Of a stretch of DNA of 64,000 nt, positions 17,297 to 26,594 are shown one piece after another. The position numbers and the translations under genes were made by a program. Position 1 is the stretch's first letter. The number at the start of each line of letters is the position of its first letter. Under the pieces are notes generated by a model that saw nothing but the letters and a program-made list of their open reading frames with translations, was not told where the DNA came from and searched no databases. Source of the stretch: Flavobacteriaceae bacterium PS02336 (GTDB lineage Bacteria > Bacteroidota > Bacteroidia > Flavobacteriales > Flavobacteriaceae); NCBI GenBank assembly GCA_029960065.1, contig JASCOF010000004.1, positions 248,001 to 312,000 of the forward strand. Direction: 5' to 3'.

Positions 17297-19240
17297 ATGT
17301 CGAGTATTATTCAATTGCTTCCTGATCACGTTGCTAACCAAATCGCTGCTGGAGAAGTGGTTCAAAGACCCGCTTCAGTCGTAAAAGAATTGTTAGAAAA
17401 TGCTGTTGACGCAAAAGCAACTGATATTAAATTAATCATAAAGGATGCTGGTAAATCGTTAGTACAAGTTATCGATAATGGTGTAGGAATGACCGTTACA
17501 GATGCACGTTTGTGTTTTGCCCGTCATGCTACTTCAAAAATCCGCCAGGCCGAAGATTTATTTTCGCTTGGTACAAAAGGTTTTCGCGGCGAAGCTTTGG
17601 CTTCAATTGCGGCGATTGCTCACATGGAAATGAAAACCAAACAAGATCAGGACGAACTGGGAACGCATATTGTAATTGAAGGAAGTAAATTTGTTTCTCA
17701 GGAAGTAGCAGTTTTACCAAAAGGAACTTCGTTTGCAGTTAAAAACTTATTTTTTAATATTCCAGCACGTCGTAATTTCTTAAAGTCAGATACGGTTGAA
17801 TTTCGTCATGTTATGGATGAGTTTCAGCGTGTAGCGTTAGCGCATCCAAATATTCATTTTAGCTTTTATCATAACGGAAGCGAAATGTATAATCTTCCTG
17901 CTTCGGGTTACCGTCAGAGAATCGTAGGGATAATGTCTGGTAAAACCAATGAAAAATTGGTTCCGGTAAATGAAGAAACAGATATTATAAGCATTCAGGG
18001 ATTTGTTTGTAAGCCTGAGTTTGCAAAGAAAAATAGAGGAGAACAGTTCTTTTTTGTAAATGACCGATTTATTAAAAGCGGTTATCTTCATCATGCAGTA
18101 ATGTCTGCTTATGAAGGGTTATTGAAAGACGGTTCGCAGCCAAGTTATTTCTTGTATCTGCAAGTACCGCCAAATACAATTGATATTAATATTCATCCGA
18201 CCAAAACAGAAATTAAGTTTGATGATGAATCGGCTTTATATGCTATTTTAAGAGCTTCGATTAAACACAGTTTAGGACAGTTTAATGTTGCGCCGGTCTT
18301 AGATTTTGATCGTGATTCTAATTTAGATACGCCATACCATTATAAAGATGTAGAAGTAGGAATACCAACAATTCAAGTTGATGGAACATTCAATCCTTTT
18401 ACAGATGATAAAACCAATCAGCATTATACCAAATCGGGTTCTGGAAGTTATAGTTCAGGATCTTCTTCGTCATCTTCATCCTCATCTTTTTCGGGTTCAG
18501 GTTCAGGTTCTTCTTATTCTGGTTATTCAAAACGTGTAGAACCAACAGCGAGCTGGGAAAGTTTATACGTTGGACTGGATACAGAAAATCCTGAAAGTAT
18601 CGAAAGTTCGCCTTTTGCATTTGAAAACGAAGAAGTAACTTCATCTTTATTTAATGATAATGAGGTGGAACAGGCTGTTCAAAAAACGTATCAAATTCAT
18701 AAAAAATATATCGTTTCTCCAATTAAATCAGGTATGATAATTGTCGATCAGCAGCGTGCGCATCAGCGTATTTTGTATGAGCAGTTTTTACTGAATATGA
18801 CAGTAAACCAAGCGTCTAGCCAGCAATTATTATTTCCTTTAGATTTGTTTTATTCTGCTTCAGAAATGAAACAGATTGAAGAGCTAAAGCCATCTTTAGA
18901 AACTACAGGATTTGTTTTCGATGATTCGAGAACCGATCATATTGTAGTATCGGGAATTCCAGTTAATATTACAGAAAGCGAAGTTTCTATGGTAATCGAG
19001 CAATTGCTGAGCGATTTACAGGATGGAATTCCAGCAAATAGTTACAGTCAGAATGATACAATTGCCAAATCAATGGCGAAGAGTTTAGCGGTTAAAACGG
19101 GATCTTATTTGACCGAAAAAGAACAAGATAATTTGGTAAACGGTTTGTTTGCCTGTAAAGATCCAAATATTTCACCTTTTCAAAAACCTACTTTCATTAC
19201 CATGCGTGTGGAAGATATAGATAAAAAGTTTGCATTATGA
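17297..19240 (+). CDS. mutL: DNA mismatch repair protein MutL
   Basis: 647-residue mismatch-repair ATPase. The N-terminal GHKL domain has ELLENAVDAKATDIKL, DNGVGM, GTKGFRGEALASI and FFNIPARR. A Ser/Gly low-complexity linker (about 377-415) precedes the dimerisation domain. The endonuclease signature DQHAx2Ex4E is altered: the aligned segment reads DQQRAHQRILYE, so the metal-ligand His and Glu are replaced. The protein may therefore not nick DNA by the usual route (inference). The stop overlaps the start of the rhomboid gene by 4 bases. Confidence 0.96.
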   Translation: MSSIIQLLPDHVANQIAAGEVVQRPASVVKELLENAVDAKATDIKLIIKDAGKSLVQVIDNGVGMTVTDARLCFARHATSKIRQAEDLFSLGTKGFRGEALASIAAIAHMEMKTKQDQDELGTHIVIEGSKFVSQEVAVLPKGTSFAVKNLFFNIPARRNFLKSDTVEFRHVMDEFQRVALAHPNIHFSFYHNGSEMYNLPASGYRQRIVGIMSGKTNEKLVPVNEETDIISIQGFVCKPEFAKKNRGEQFFFVNDRFIKSGYLHHAVMSAYEGLLKDGSQPSYFLYLQVPPNTIDINIHPTKTEIKFDDESALYAILRASIKHSLGQFNVAPVLDFDRDSNLDTPYHYKDVEVGIPTIQVDGTFNPFTDDKTNQHYTKSGSGSYSSGSSSSSSSSSFSGSGSGSSYSGYSKRVEPTASWESLYVGLDTENPESIESSPFAFENEEVTSSLFNDNEVEQAVQKTYQIHKKYIVSPIKSGMIIVDQQRAHQRILYEQFLLNMTVNQASSQQLLFPLDLFYSASEMKQIEELKPSLETTGFVFDDSRTDHIVVSGIPVNITESEVSMVIEQLLSDLQDGIPANSYSQNDTIAKSMAKSLAVKTGSYLTEKEQDNLVNGLFACKDPNISPFQKPTFITMRVEDIDKKFAL

Positions 19241-19986
19241 TGAATATGACTCCAGTAGTTAAACAACTGCTTATTATTAACATTATATTTTTTCTTGGTT
19301 CTCAGTTAGTGCCAATTTCTTATGAATATCTTGCGATGTTCTTTCCTGAAAACCCAAGTTTTAAGGTTTGGCAGCCAATCACTCATATGTTTATGCATGG
19401 AGGAATTATGCATATTGCGTTTAACATGTTTGCGTTGGTTTCTTTTGGATCTGCTTTAGAACATTTTTGGGGAGGTAAAAAGTTTTTGTTTTTCTATATC
19501 TCGTGCGGTTTAGGTTCTGCATTGCTTCATACAGCGGTAAATTATTACTTTTTTGAAGATACAATTAATATTTTAACCGCAAATGGTTTTCATAAAGCTG
19601 ATATATTAAATATATTAAGTCAGGGAAAAATTGATACAAGATGGCAGAGTTTAGTAAATCCAGCTCAATTTGAAGGGTTTACAAGTGCTTACATCGGAAC
19701 TGTTGTCGGTGCTTCTGGTGCTATTTATGGTTTACTGACGGCTTTTGCTTTTATGTTTCCTAACGCTGAATTAGCTCTTATGTTTATTCCAATCCCAATT
19801 AAAGCTAAATACTTTGTTCCTGGGCTTTTATTAATTGATTTGTTTTTAGGGGTTAAAGGAACTTCTTTGTTTGGCGGAGGCGGAACAGGTATCGCGCATT
19901 TTGCTCACGTTGGTGGTGCTATTACTGGTTTTTTAATGATGTGGTACTGGAAAAAAAATCAGTTTAATAACAATCGTTGGAATTAA
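19237..19986 (+). CDS. Rhomboid intramembrane serine protease
   Basis: 249 residues, about six membrane helices. The N-terminal WQPITHMFMHGGIMHIAFNMFAL holds the usual His/Asn segment. The catalytic Ser is S160 in VGASGAIYG and the catalytic His is H224 in HFAHVGGA. A loop of about 55 residues (102-157) between the early helices and the active-site helix is longer than in GlpG. It overlaps mutL by 4 bases and is followed 44 bases later by a second rhomboid, so mutL, both rhomboids and the EEP gene likely form one transcript. Confidence 0.93.
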   Translation: MMNMTPVVKQLLIINIIFFLGSQLVPISYEYLAMFFPENPSFKVWQPITHMFMHGGIMHIAFNMFALVSFGSALEHFWGGKKFLFFYISCGLGSALLHTAVNYYFFEDTINILTANGFHKADILNILSQGKIDTRWQSLVNPAQFEGFTSAYIGTVVGASGAIYGLLTAFAFMFPNAELALMFIPIPIKAKYFVPGLLLIDLFLGVKGTSLFGGGGTGIAHFAHVGGAITGFLMMWYWKKNQFNNNRWN

Positions 19987-20030
19987 TTTTTAACTTTAAG
20001 TTTAAATTCTAAAAGCAAAAGAAAGTTTCT

Positions 20031-20894
20031 ATGAATATTCTCGACGATTTAAAATTACAATATAGACTAGGTGGTATTGCAATGCGTGTTATTTATTGGA
20101 ACATCGCCTGTTTTATTGTCTCTTTGATCTTTTTTTATCAGTTTTCAAATGGTTTTTTTGATTTTCCAAGCTGGCTGGCTTTATCGTCAGATCCGCAGGT
20201 TTTCATGTTTAAACCTTGGACTTTTTTAACGTATGCTTTTTTTCATGACGGATTTTTTCATCTGCTGTTTAATATGCTGGTTCTTAATTTTGCCAGTCAG
20301 CTTTTTTTAACCTATTTCACTCAAAAGCAGTATTTAGGGTTGTATCTTTTAAGCGCTATTTTTGCTGGAATTGTTTTTGCTTTGAGTTTTTACGTACTAG
20401 GAACTGCGGCTTCAATAGTTGGCGCTTCGGCTGCAATAATGGCGATTTTGGTGGCAGCAACGACCTATTCTCCCCTTATGAATGTTCGTTTGTTTTTGTT
20501 CGGAAATGTAAAGCTTTGGCATATTACGGCTGTCATCTTAATTTTAGATTTAATGCAGTTTCGTCTCGAAAATACGGGCGGACATATTTCGCATCTGGCA
20601 GGTGCTTTCTTCGGTTTTATTTATATTAAACTACTGCAAAACGGTACTGACTTAAGTACAATTGTTTCTAGAACATTAGATTTCTTTGCAAATCTTTTTA
20701 AAAAATCTCGATCGACCCCATTTAAAAAAGTTCATAAAAATTACAAAAAACCTACAGAAAAAGCTACATCTAGAATTGTTACGAAAGACAAGACACAACA
20801 GCAGATTGATGAAATTTTAGACAAAATCAGCCAGTCAGGTTACGACTGTCTGACTAAAGAAGAAAAAGAGTTTTTATTTAAAGCTGGAAAATAA
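20031..20894 (+). CDS. Rhomboid family protein with GASA active-site variant
   Basis: 287 residues with six or so membrane helices and the early His motif FFHDGFFHLLFNMLVLNF. Ser133 and His188 (GGHISHLAG) fall where the catalytic dyad should be, but the motif reads GASAA instead of GxSG. Activity is therefore probable but not certain. A cytoplasmic C-terminal tail of about 80 residues, rich in Lys, ends in a helix (QIDEILDKISQSGYDCL..EEKEFLF). This tail is a recognisable feature of Bacteroidota rhomboids. The next gene starts 17 bases downstream. Confidence 0.9.
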   Translation: MNILDDLKLQYRLGGIAMRVIYWNIACFIVSLIFFYQFSNGFFDFPSWLALSSDPQVFMFKPWTFLTYAFFHDGFFHLLFNMLVLNFASQLFLTYFTQKQYLGLYLLSAIFAGIVFALSFYVLGTAASIVGASAAIMAILVAATTYSPLMNVRLFLFGNVKLWHITAVILILDLMQFRLENTGGHISHLAGAFFGFIYIKLLQNGTDLSTIVSRTLDFFANLFKKSRSTPFKKVHKNYKKPTEKATSRIVTKDKTQQQIDEILDKISQSGYDCLTKEEKEFLFKAGK

Positions 20895-20911
20895 ACTTGT
20901 AGGAAATAAAT

Positions 20912-21964
20912 ATGAAAAACCTTTCTTGGTTTAATAAAATAATGTTCTTGTTGAATATAGTGCTGACTGTGCTTACGTTTAGCGTTTATATTCTGCCTTT
21001 TTTAGCACCTAAGAGCTTTCCGCTTTTATCGGTGCTTACCTTGTTTATGCCGGCCTTTTTTGTTGCCAATGGACTGTTTTTTATCTATTGGGGAATTCAG
21101 TTTAAAAAACGTCTTATTTTATCTGGTTTGGTTTTGCTTACCGGAATTACATTCATTAGTAAATTCTATAAATTTTCAGCTAAAGAATATATTCAAGACG
21201 AAAAAGACTTTTCTGTTATGAGTTATAATGTTCGTCTTTTTAATGTTTTTAAATGGCTGGATCGCGATGATATTCCCGAAAACATAAAGGCTTTTATAGA
21301 TGAAAAAGATCCTGATATTTTGTGTATTCAAGAATATTCAAATTCGGCTCATTTAGATTTAAAAGTCTATCCGCACCGTTATATTTTTATTGATGGGAAG
21401 AAAATAAAAACAAGTCAGGCTATTTTTTCGAAGTTTCCTATTATCGATGAAGGAAAGATTATTTTTCCGAAGTCGGATAACAATGTTGTTTATGCCGATA
21501 TTAAACGCGGAAAAGATGTTATTCGTGTTTACAACATGCACTTGCAATCAATTAAAATATCTCCAGATGTAAGCGAGATTTCTGATGATATTGATAATGT
21601 GAACCAAAAGAAATCGCAGCGTATTTATGGCAGAATAAGTAAAGGTTTTACACAACAGCAAGAACAGGCTGAAATTTTTAAGGAACATATCAAAAAATGC
21701 AAATACCCAATTATTATTTGCGGAGACATGAATAACAGTCCATTCTCCTATGTTTACAGAAGCATAAAAGGGAAACTTAAAGATGCTTTTGAAGAGGCAG
21801 GAGAAGGTTTTGGAGCAACTTACAAGTTTAAATATTATCCTGCCAGAATTGACTACATTTTTACTGATACTAAAATGAAAGTAAAACAGTTTGAAAGTTT
21901 TCCTGATTTTGAAAATTCAGATCATTATCCTATAATGACAAGACTTTCGATAGATCAATTTTAG
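20912..21964 (+). CDS. Membrane-anchored endonuclease/exonuclease/phosphatase family protein
   Basis: 350 residues. Two or three N-terminal membrane helices (1-85) precede the EEP fold. Motifs include SYNVRLFN near 105, CIQEY (catalytic Glu), YNMHLQS near 208, ICGDMNNSPFSYVY near 271, RIDYIFTD near 312, and NSDHYPI near 338 with the final catalytic Asp-His pair. Members hydrolyse phosphodiesters or phosphates; the substrate is unknown. The catalytic domain is predicted to face the periplasm or cell surface, as in other Bacteroidota membrane EEPs (inference). Confidence 0.88.
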   Translation: MKNLSWFNKIMFLLNIVLTVLTFSVYILPFLAPKSFPLLSVLTLFMPAFFVANGLFFIYWGIQFKKRLILSGLVLLTGITFISKFYKFSAKEYIQDEKDFSVMSYNVRLFNVFKWLDRDDIPENIKAFIDEKDPDILCIQEYSNSAHLDLKVYPHRYIFIDGKKIKTSQAIFSKFPIIDEGKIIFPKSDNNVVYADIKRGKDVIRVYNMHLQSIKISPDVSEISDDIDNVNQKKSQRIYGRISKGFTQQQEQAEIFKEHIKKCKYPIIICGDMNNSPFSYVYRSIKGKLKDAFEEAGEGFGATYKFKYYPARIDYIFTDTKMKVKQFESFPDFENSDHYPIMTRLSIDQF

Positions 21965-22035
21965 GAATTATGAGTTATGAATTATTAGTTGGTAAAACTT
22001 ATAGTTCGTTCGTACTGCTAATTCAGATTTATAAT

Positions 22036-22650
22036 CTATGTTATTTTCTGAGTCTTTAAATAATCAACGGCAAATTTCCCTTCGTTAAAAAGTAAATCCA
22101 AAACACTTAAATTGTTGATGAATCCATGTTTGTCATCAAATACCTGAGTGTACTTTTCGAATGAATTGGCGTCTTTCTTTCCATTGGCTAAATATCTGAA
22201 ATCGGTGTAATCCGGTGTTTCTCGAAAGTATTCGACTGTTTTTCCGAATTCAAATTTCATTCTAAGACATTTTGTTACGATGTCCAGAACTTCAAAATTC
22301 AAATCCATTAAAAAAGTGTGTTTTTTCTCGAAAATTGGAGCGATATCGTCTTCAAAGTACTCGAAGAAAGGAGAACTTCTATATGCAGCTTCTAATGATT
22401 TAAAATGCTGTTTCTGCCAGTCAAATTCATTTTCAATCAAAATGTCTTTTGTCTTTTGATGTGCTTCTTTTGAATGTTTAACAGGAATGTTTAATAACTG
22501 AATTCCATTTGGACTATAGATGTAGGTTCTGTTTCTATTAGTCTGTTTCTGAAAATTATCTTCCATTTCAAAAGTAATTTTTTCAGATTGCGCTATTACA
22601 GCAAAATGACTGATAGAAGGAAAATAAGTTGGAAGTATTAAGGAGTTCAT
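22036..22650 (-). CDS. WbqC family protein
   Basis: 204-residue protein with the WbqC start MNSLILPTYFPSISHFAVIAQSEKITFEMEDNFQKQTNRNRTYI and the later EFDWQKQHFKSLEAAYRSSPFFEYFEDDIAPIF. In some species wbqC lies in O-antigen clusters, but the family is found in Bacteroidota next to lepB and dapB, as here, without sugar genes. Function is not established. It is followed on the same strand by lepB upstream, with a perfect 16-bp inverted repeat in the spacer. Confidence 0.88.
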   Translation of the reverse strand: MNSLILPTYFPSISHFAVIAQSEKITFEMEDNFQKQTNRNRTYIYSPNGIQLLNIPVKHSKEAHQKTKDILIENEFDWQKQHFKSLEAAYRSSPFFEYFEDDIAPIFEKKHTFLMDLNFEVLDIVTKCLRMKFEFGKTVEYFRETPDYTDFRYLANGKKDANSFEKYTQVFDDKHGFINNLSVLDLLFNEGKFAVDYLKTQKIT

Positions 22651-22670
22651 TGTGATTTTAGTTTAATCGG

Positions 22671-22714
22671 TAAATCGTTTAATCGTCCTTTTTGAGAAAC
22701 GATTAAACGATTTA
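22671..22714. repeat. Perfect 16-bp inverted repeat, ATTAAACGATT family
   Basis: TAAATCGTTTAATCGT (22671-22686) and its exact complement (22699-22714) are separated by 12 bases, between the wbqC and lepB genes. No T run follows, so it is not a classic terminator. Confidence 0.8.
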
Positions 22715-22737
22715 CTAGTTTAACGAATTAACGTTTT

Positions 22738-24318
22738 TTATGCTTTATTTTCTCTTCTTTTTTTCCAAAAGAAATCTCCAACGAAATAAAGTGCAAGAGC
22801 AATTAGGAAATATTTAAAGTAGGATTGTGGCTGGCCTTCGCCGTCAACAGTAGTAAAAACTCTGTTCCAGCGTATTTTGTTAATGCCTTTTCCATTAGTA
22901 TCCCAGCTCATCCAGATAAATACGGGTTTTCCAACAATGTGATTTTCTGGAACGTAACCCCAATAACGGCTGTCTTCAGAATTATGACGATTGTCTCCCA
23001 TCATCCAGTAATAATTTTGTTTGAAGGTATAAGTAGTTGCTGGTTTTCCGTTAATTAAGAACTTCGAACCTTGTAATTCTAATGTGTTTCCTTCGTAATT
23101 TGTGATGATTTCTTTATAAAATGGAAGGGATGTATTAGTTAATGCAACTGTTTTTCCTGCTTCAGGAATATAGATTGGTCCCATATTGTCTTGGCTCCAT
23201 TTATTGATATGAGGAAAAATAGCATCGTCATTTCCTGTGTCAACTTTTCTGATTACAGCTGTAACTCCTGGAGTTTGTTTGAATCTTTCGGCTCCTGCTT
23301 CTGTAAGCGCACCTAAATAAAGGGTGTCTCTTTTTTCAACTCTACTGCCTGTAGAATCTATTTCGGTTCTGAATCCTGCGCGATCAGTAATGTCTAATTC
23401 TTTGAAAATTGTTTCAAAATCAACTGGCGTTTTTTGATCCAAAGCAACAGAATAAGAGTATTGTGGTTTAGCTCTTTCTGGAAGAACTAATTTTTTTCCA
23501 TTAATGAAAACATAACCATCTTTTATCGACAAACTGTCTCCTGGAATACCCACACATCTTTTTACATAGTTTGATTTTTTATCAATTGGTTTGATAACAC
23601 CTGGTCTTCCTTTTGGTTCAAAGAAATAATGAACCGTATCGACCGGCCAGTTAAAAACAACTATGTCGCATCGGTTTATTTTTTGAATGGCCGGCAGTCT
23701 AAAATAAGGCAATTGAGGCCAGCTCAAATAAGATTTTTTCTTAGTTAATGGTATAGAATCATGTACCATAGGTAATGCTACCGTTGTCATTGGAACACGA
23801 GGACCATAGTTTAGTTTGCTTACAAACAAGAAATCACCAATTAATAAAGATTTCTCTAAAGATGATGTCGGGATTGTATAAGGCTGTACTACGTAAGTGT
23901 GTACTAATGTAGCAACAATAATTGCAAAAAGTAAGGAGCTTATTGTGTCAGCAGTTTTGTTTTCAGGAGTTAAGTTGCGATCCTTGCGGTACTCTAATTT
24001 TTGAGTGTAGTTAACGTAATAGATGTAAAAACCTAGAGTAAAAAGTCCTAAAAAGGTATCTAACGTAGATCTTTTGTTGAATGTTCTTAAAGTTTCTACC
24101 CAAACAACTGGAAACATAATCAAGTTGATAATTGGAATAAAAAGCAATAATGTCCACCAAGTAGGACGACCTATAATCTTCATTAAAACTATAGAATTAT
24201 ATACCGGAATTGCCGCTTCCCAGCTTTTTCTTCCTGCTGCCTGATATAATTTCCATGTACCAAGAAAATGAATGATTTGGACAGCTAAGAAAAATACGAA
24301 CCAAGAGTAAAGTGTCAT
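22738..24318 (-). CDS. lepB: Signal peptidase I
   Basis: Cleaves signal peptides of exported proteins on the periplasmic face. At 526 residues it is about twice the length of E. coli LepB's catalytic core. The N-terminal 125 residues add about four membrane helices with a DUF5684-like LYQAAGRKSWEAAIPVYN segment. Nucleophile S153 is in IPTSSLEKSL and the general base K253 is in KKSNYVKRCVGIPGDSL. Boxes such as YWMMGDNRHNSEDSRYWG are near 440. A large insertion separates the boxes. One helix follows at the C-terminus. Confidence 0.95.
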   Translation of the reverse strand: MTLYSWFVFFLAVQIIHFLGTWKLYQAAGRKSWEAAIPVYNSIVLMKIIGRPTWWTLLLFIPIINLIMFPVVWVETLRTFNKRSTLDTFLGLFTLGFYIYYVNYTQKLEYRKDRNLTPENKTADTISSLLFAIIVATLVHTYVVQPYTIPTSSLEKSLLIGDFLFVSKLNYGPRVPMTTVALPMVHDSIPLTKKKSYLSWPQLPYFRLPAIQKINRCDIVVFNWPVDTVHYFFEPKGRPGVIKPIDKKSNYVKRCVGIPGDSLSIKDGYVFINGKKLVLPERAKPQYSYSVALDQKTPVDFETIFKELDITDRAGFRTEIDSTGSRVEKRDTLYLGALTEAGAERFKQTPGVTAVIRKVDTGNDDAIFPHINKWSQDNMGPIYIPEAGKTVALTNTSLPFYKEIITNYEGNTLELQGSKFLINGKPATTYTFKQNYYWMMGDNRHNSEDSRYWGYVPENHIVGKPVFIWMSWDTNGKGINKIRWNRVFTTVDGEGQPQSYFKYFLIALALYFVGDFFWKKRRENKA

Positions 24319-24375
24319 AATATTGTATTTTAAGTTTCGAATTCAGGACCCAACTAGTTCCTGAGTTTTATCGAT

Positions 24376-25077
24376 TTATTGTAAGTTTAAAACATCTTTC
24401 ATAGTGAAAATGCCTTGTTTTCCTGCAAGCCATTCTGCTGCTATAACAGCTCCAAGGGCAAAGCCTTCGCGATTATGAGCAGTATGCTTAATTTCGATGC
24501 TGTCAATTGCTGAATCGTAGTTTACGGTATGTGTGCCGGGAACTTCTCCGATTCTTTTTGCCTCAATATGAATTTGATTCTTTTTTGCTTCTTCTAAAGT
24601 CCATTCAGCATAATCGCTGTTTTCGATAACGCCTTGGGCTAATGAAATTGCCGTTCCGCTTGGAGCATCCAATTTGTGAATGTGGTGAATTTCTTCCATT
24701 GACACTTTATACGAGTCAAATTGTCTCATGATTTTAGCTAGATATTCATTTAATCCAAAGAAAATATTTACACCTAAACTAAAGTTTGAACTCGAAATGA
24801 AACCAGCTTTTTTTTCATTACAAAGAGCAATCATTTCATCATAATGTTCTAACCATCCAGTTGTTCCAGAGACAACAGGAACATTTGCATTGAATGCTGC
24901 AGAAATATTGTTTACTGCAGCGGTTGGTACACTGAAATCTATGGCAACATCTGCTGTTGAAAGTCCGTCGTAAGTATTAAATTCATCTTTCTTTAAAACT
25001 ATTTCATGACCTCTTTCCAAAGCAATTCTTTCGATTACTTTACCCATTTTTCCGTATCCTAAAAGCGCAATTTTCAT
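24376..25077 (-). CDS. dapB: 4-hydroxy-tetrahydrodipicolinate reductase
   Basis: Reduces the dapA product in lysine and diaminopimelate synthesis, feeding peptidoglycan. The dinucleotide site is GYGKMGKVIER near residue 7, and GTTGW is near 71. The signature EIHHIHKLDAPSGTA spans 129-143 with catalytic K135. At 233 residues it is the short form found in Bacteroidota. It lies between DUF5683 and lepB on the same strand, in an order conserved across flavobacteria. Confidence 0.96.
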   Translation of the reverse strand: MKIALLGYGKMGKVIERIALERGHEIVLKKDEFNTYDGLSTADVAIDFSVPTAAVNNISAAFNANVPVVSGTTGWLEHYDEMIALCNEKKAGFISSSNFSLGVNIFFGLNEYLAKIMRQFDSYKVSMEEIHHIHKLDAPSGTAISLAQGVIENSDYAEWTLEEAKKNQIHIEAKRIGEVPGTHTVNYDSAIDSIEIKHTAHNREGFALGAVIAAEWLAGKQGIFTMKDVLNLQ

Positions 25078-25117
25078 TATGATTTATTTTTTGATTTTTT
25101 AAATAGAATTTAATCTA

Positions 25118-25687
25118 TTAAAATTTGTAATTAAAAGTTAGACCGACATTTGGTTTAAATGTTACATCGGCAGGGTAAATCTCTGGACGCATTGAAAGTC
25201 TTTCGTTTACGTTAAACTGGATCAAAGCGGCGTCAACATTTGCGTCAATGATGTTAAGAACATAAAAACCGACTACAAATAAGGCAGATAAATCTCTGTT
25301 TCTTTGGTAAAATTTCTGTCCAGCTATAAGTCGGCTGTCGTCAAGAAAATCGTATTTACCACCAGTTCCTGGACCATAACCTTCGAGTCTTCGTTTGTAT
25401 TCGTCTCGATAATCGTGGTATTTTTTATTATTGTCAATATAGAAATACAAACTTGTTCCAATTGCTCCGTAAACCAATGGGATTTTCCAGTATTTTTTAT
25501 TGTATGCTTGACCTAAACCAGGAAGAATAGCAGAATAGAAAGCTGCTTTTGCTGGTGTAAGAGGGTCTATTTCTTGTAATGCAGTGGTGTCTTTTACGAC
25601 CAAAACCGTGTCTTTTTTTACCTGGGCAAAAAGAGAAACGGTTCCTGTTAGAAAGAACAATAGACCGATGGGGACAATTTTATTCAC
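25118..25687 (-). CDS. DUF5683 domain-containing protein
   Basis: 189 residues. A signal peptide (to about 22) precedes LTPAKAAFYSAILPGLGQAYNKKYWKIPLVYGAIGTSLYFYIDN, the DUF5683 signature: a helix with a GLGQ turn followed by a membrane-like strand. The C-terminal half ends with FKPNVGLTFNYKF, which resembles an outer-membrane strand. Its function is unknown. It starts with GTG, immediately overlapping the stop of parB by one base (TAGTG), so the two are tightly coupled. Confidence 0.88.
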   Translation of the reverse strand: MNKIVPIGLLFFLTGTVSLFAQVKKDTVLVVKDTTALQEIDPLTPAKAAFYSAILPGLGQAYNKKYWKIPLVYGAIGTSLYFYIDNNKKYHDYRDEYKRRLEGYGPGTGGKYDFLDDSRLIAGQKFYQRNRDLSALFVVGFYVLNIIDANVDAALIQFNVNERLSMRPEIYPADVTFKPNVGLTFNYKF

Positions 25688-26589
25688 TATCCGTTTATTA
25701 ATTTTATAATTCTGTTAAAGTCGGCTTCAGAATTAAATGGAATTGTGATTTTTCCTTTTCCGTTACCAGCGACTTTTATATCAACTTTCGAACCAAAATA
25801 ATCGTTGAAAGTGTTTTTTTGTGTTTCTCTAACGATAAATGCAGAATCGGCTTTTGTTTTTCCTTCTGCTTTTGGCTGAAGTCCTTCGTGATAATTTTTT
25901 ACCAGTGCTTCTGTTTCACGAACAGATAAATTCTGGCTTACAATTTTTTGATAAATATCTGTTTGAACGTCTAAATCGTCAATATTGATAATTGCTCTAC
26001 CATGTCCCATGCTGATAAAACCATCACGAATTCCAGTTTGAATAATTGGATCTAGTTTTAAAAGACGCAAATAGTTGGCAATAGTAGAACGTTTTTTTCC
26101 AACTCTATCACTCATTTGTTCCTGAGTTAATTGAATCTCGTCAATTAAACGTTGGTATGAAAGCGCTATCTCAATTGGGTCTAAGTCATGGCGCTGAATG
26201 TTTTCAACCAAGGCCATAACCAAAGATTCGTTGTCGTTTGCAATTCTAATGTAAGCAGGAACGTGTGTTAAACCTACTAATTTAGAAGCACGTAAACGAC
26301 GCTCTCCAGAGATTAACTGATATTTGTTGAACTCTAATTTACGAACAGTAATAGGTTGAATTACACCAAGTTCTTTAATAGAAGTGGCTAATTCACGTAA
26401 AGATTCTTCATTAAAATTGCTTCTAGGCTGAAACGGATTTATTTCTATAGCACTTATCTCAAGTTCAATGATATTTCCAACAACCTTATCAGCATTTTTA
26501 TCTTCTACTGATTGGATGTCATTTTCTGGATCTTTTAATAAGGCAGATAATCCTCTTCCTAAGGCTTGTTTTTTAATTACTTTTGTCAT
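25687..26589 (-). CDS. parB: Chromosome partitioning protein ParB
   Basis: 300-residue DNA-binding CTPase that loads at parS and spreads to segregate origins. The N-terminal KKQALGRGLSALL is the ParA-interacting segment. The CTPase/ParB domain has EINPFQPRSNF, the GERRLRASK box near 98 and VENIQRHDLDPIE near 130. The helix-turn-helix LTQEQMSDRVGKKRSTIANYLRLL follows, and the C-terminal dimerisation region is intact. It starts 5 bases after parA ends. I found no perfect parS palindrome nearby. Confidence 0.96.
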   Translation of the reverse strand: MTKVIKKQALGRGLSALLKDPENDIQSVEDKNADKVVGNIIELEISAIEINPFQPRSNFNEESLRELATSIKELGVIQPITVRKLEFNKYQLISGERRLRASKLVGLTHVPAYIRIANDNESLVMALVENIQRHDLDPIEIALSYQRLIDEIQLTQEQMSDRVGKKRSTIANYLRLLKLDPIIQTGIRDGFISMGHGRAIINIDDLDVQTDIYQKIVSQNLSVRETEALVKNYHEGLQPKAEGKTKADSAFIVRETQKNTFNDYFGSKVDIKVAGNGKGKITIPFNSEADFNRIIKLING

Positions 26590-26594
26590 AAAAA

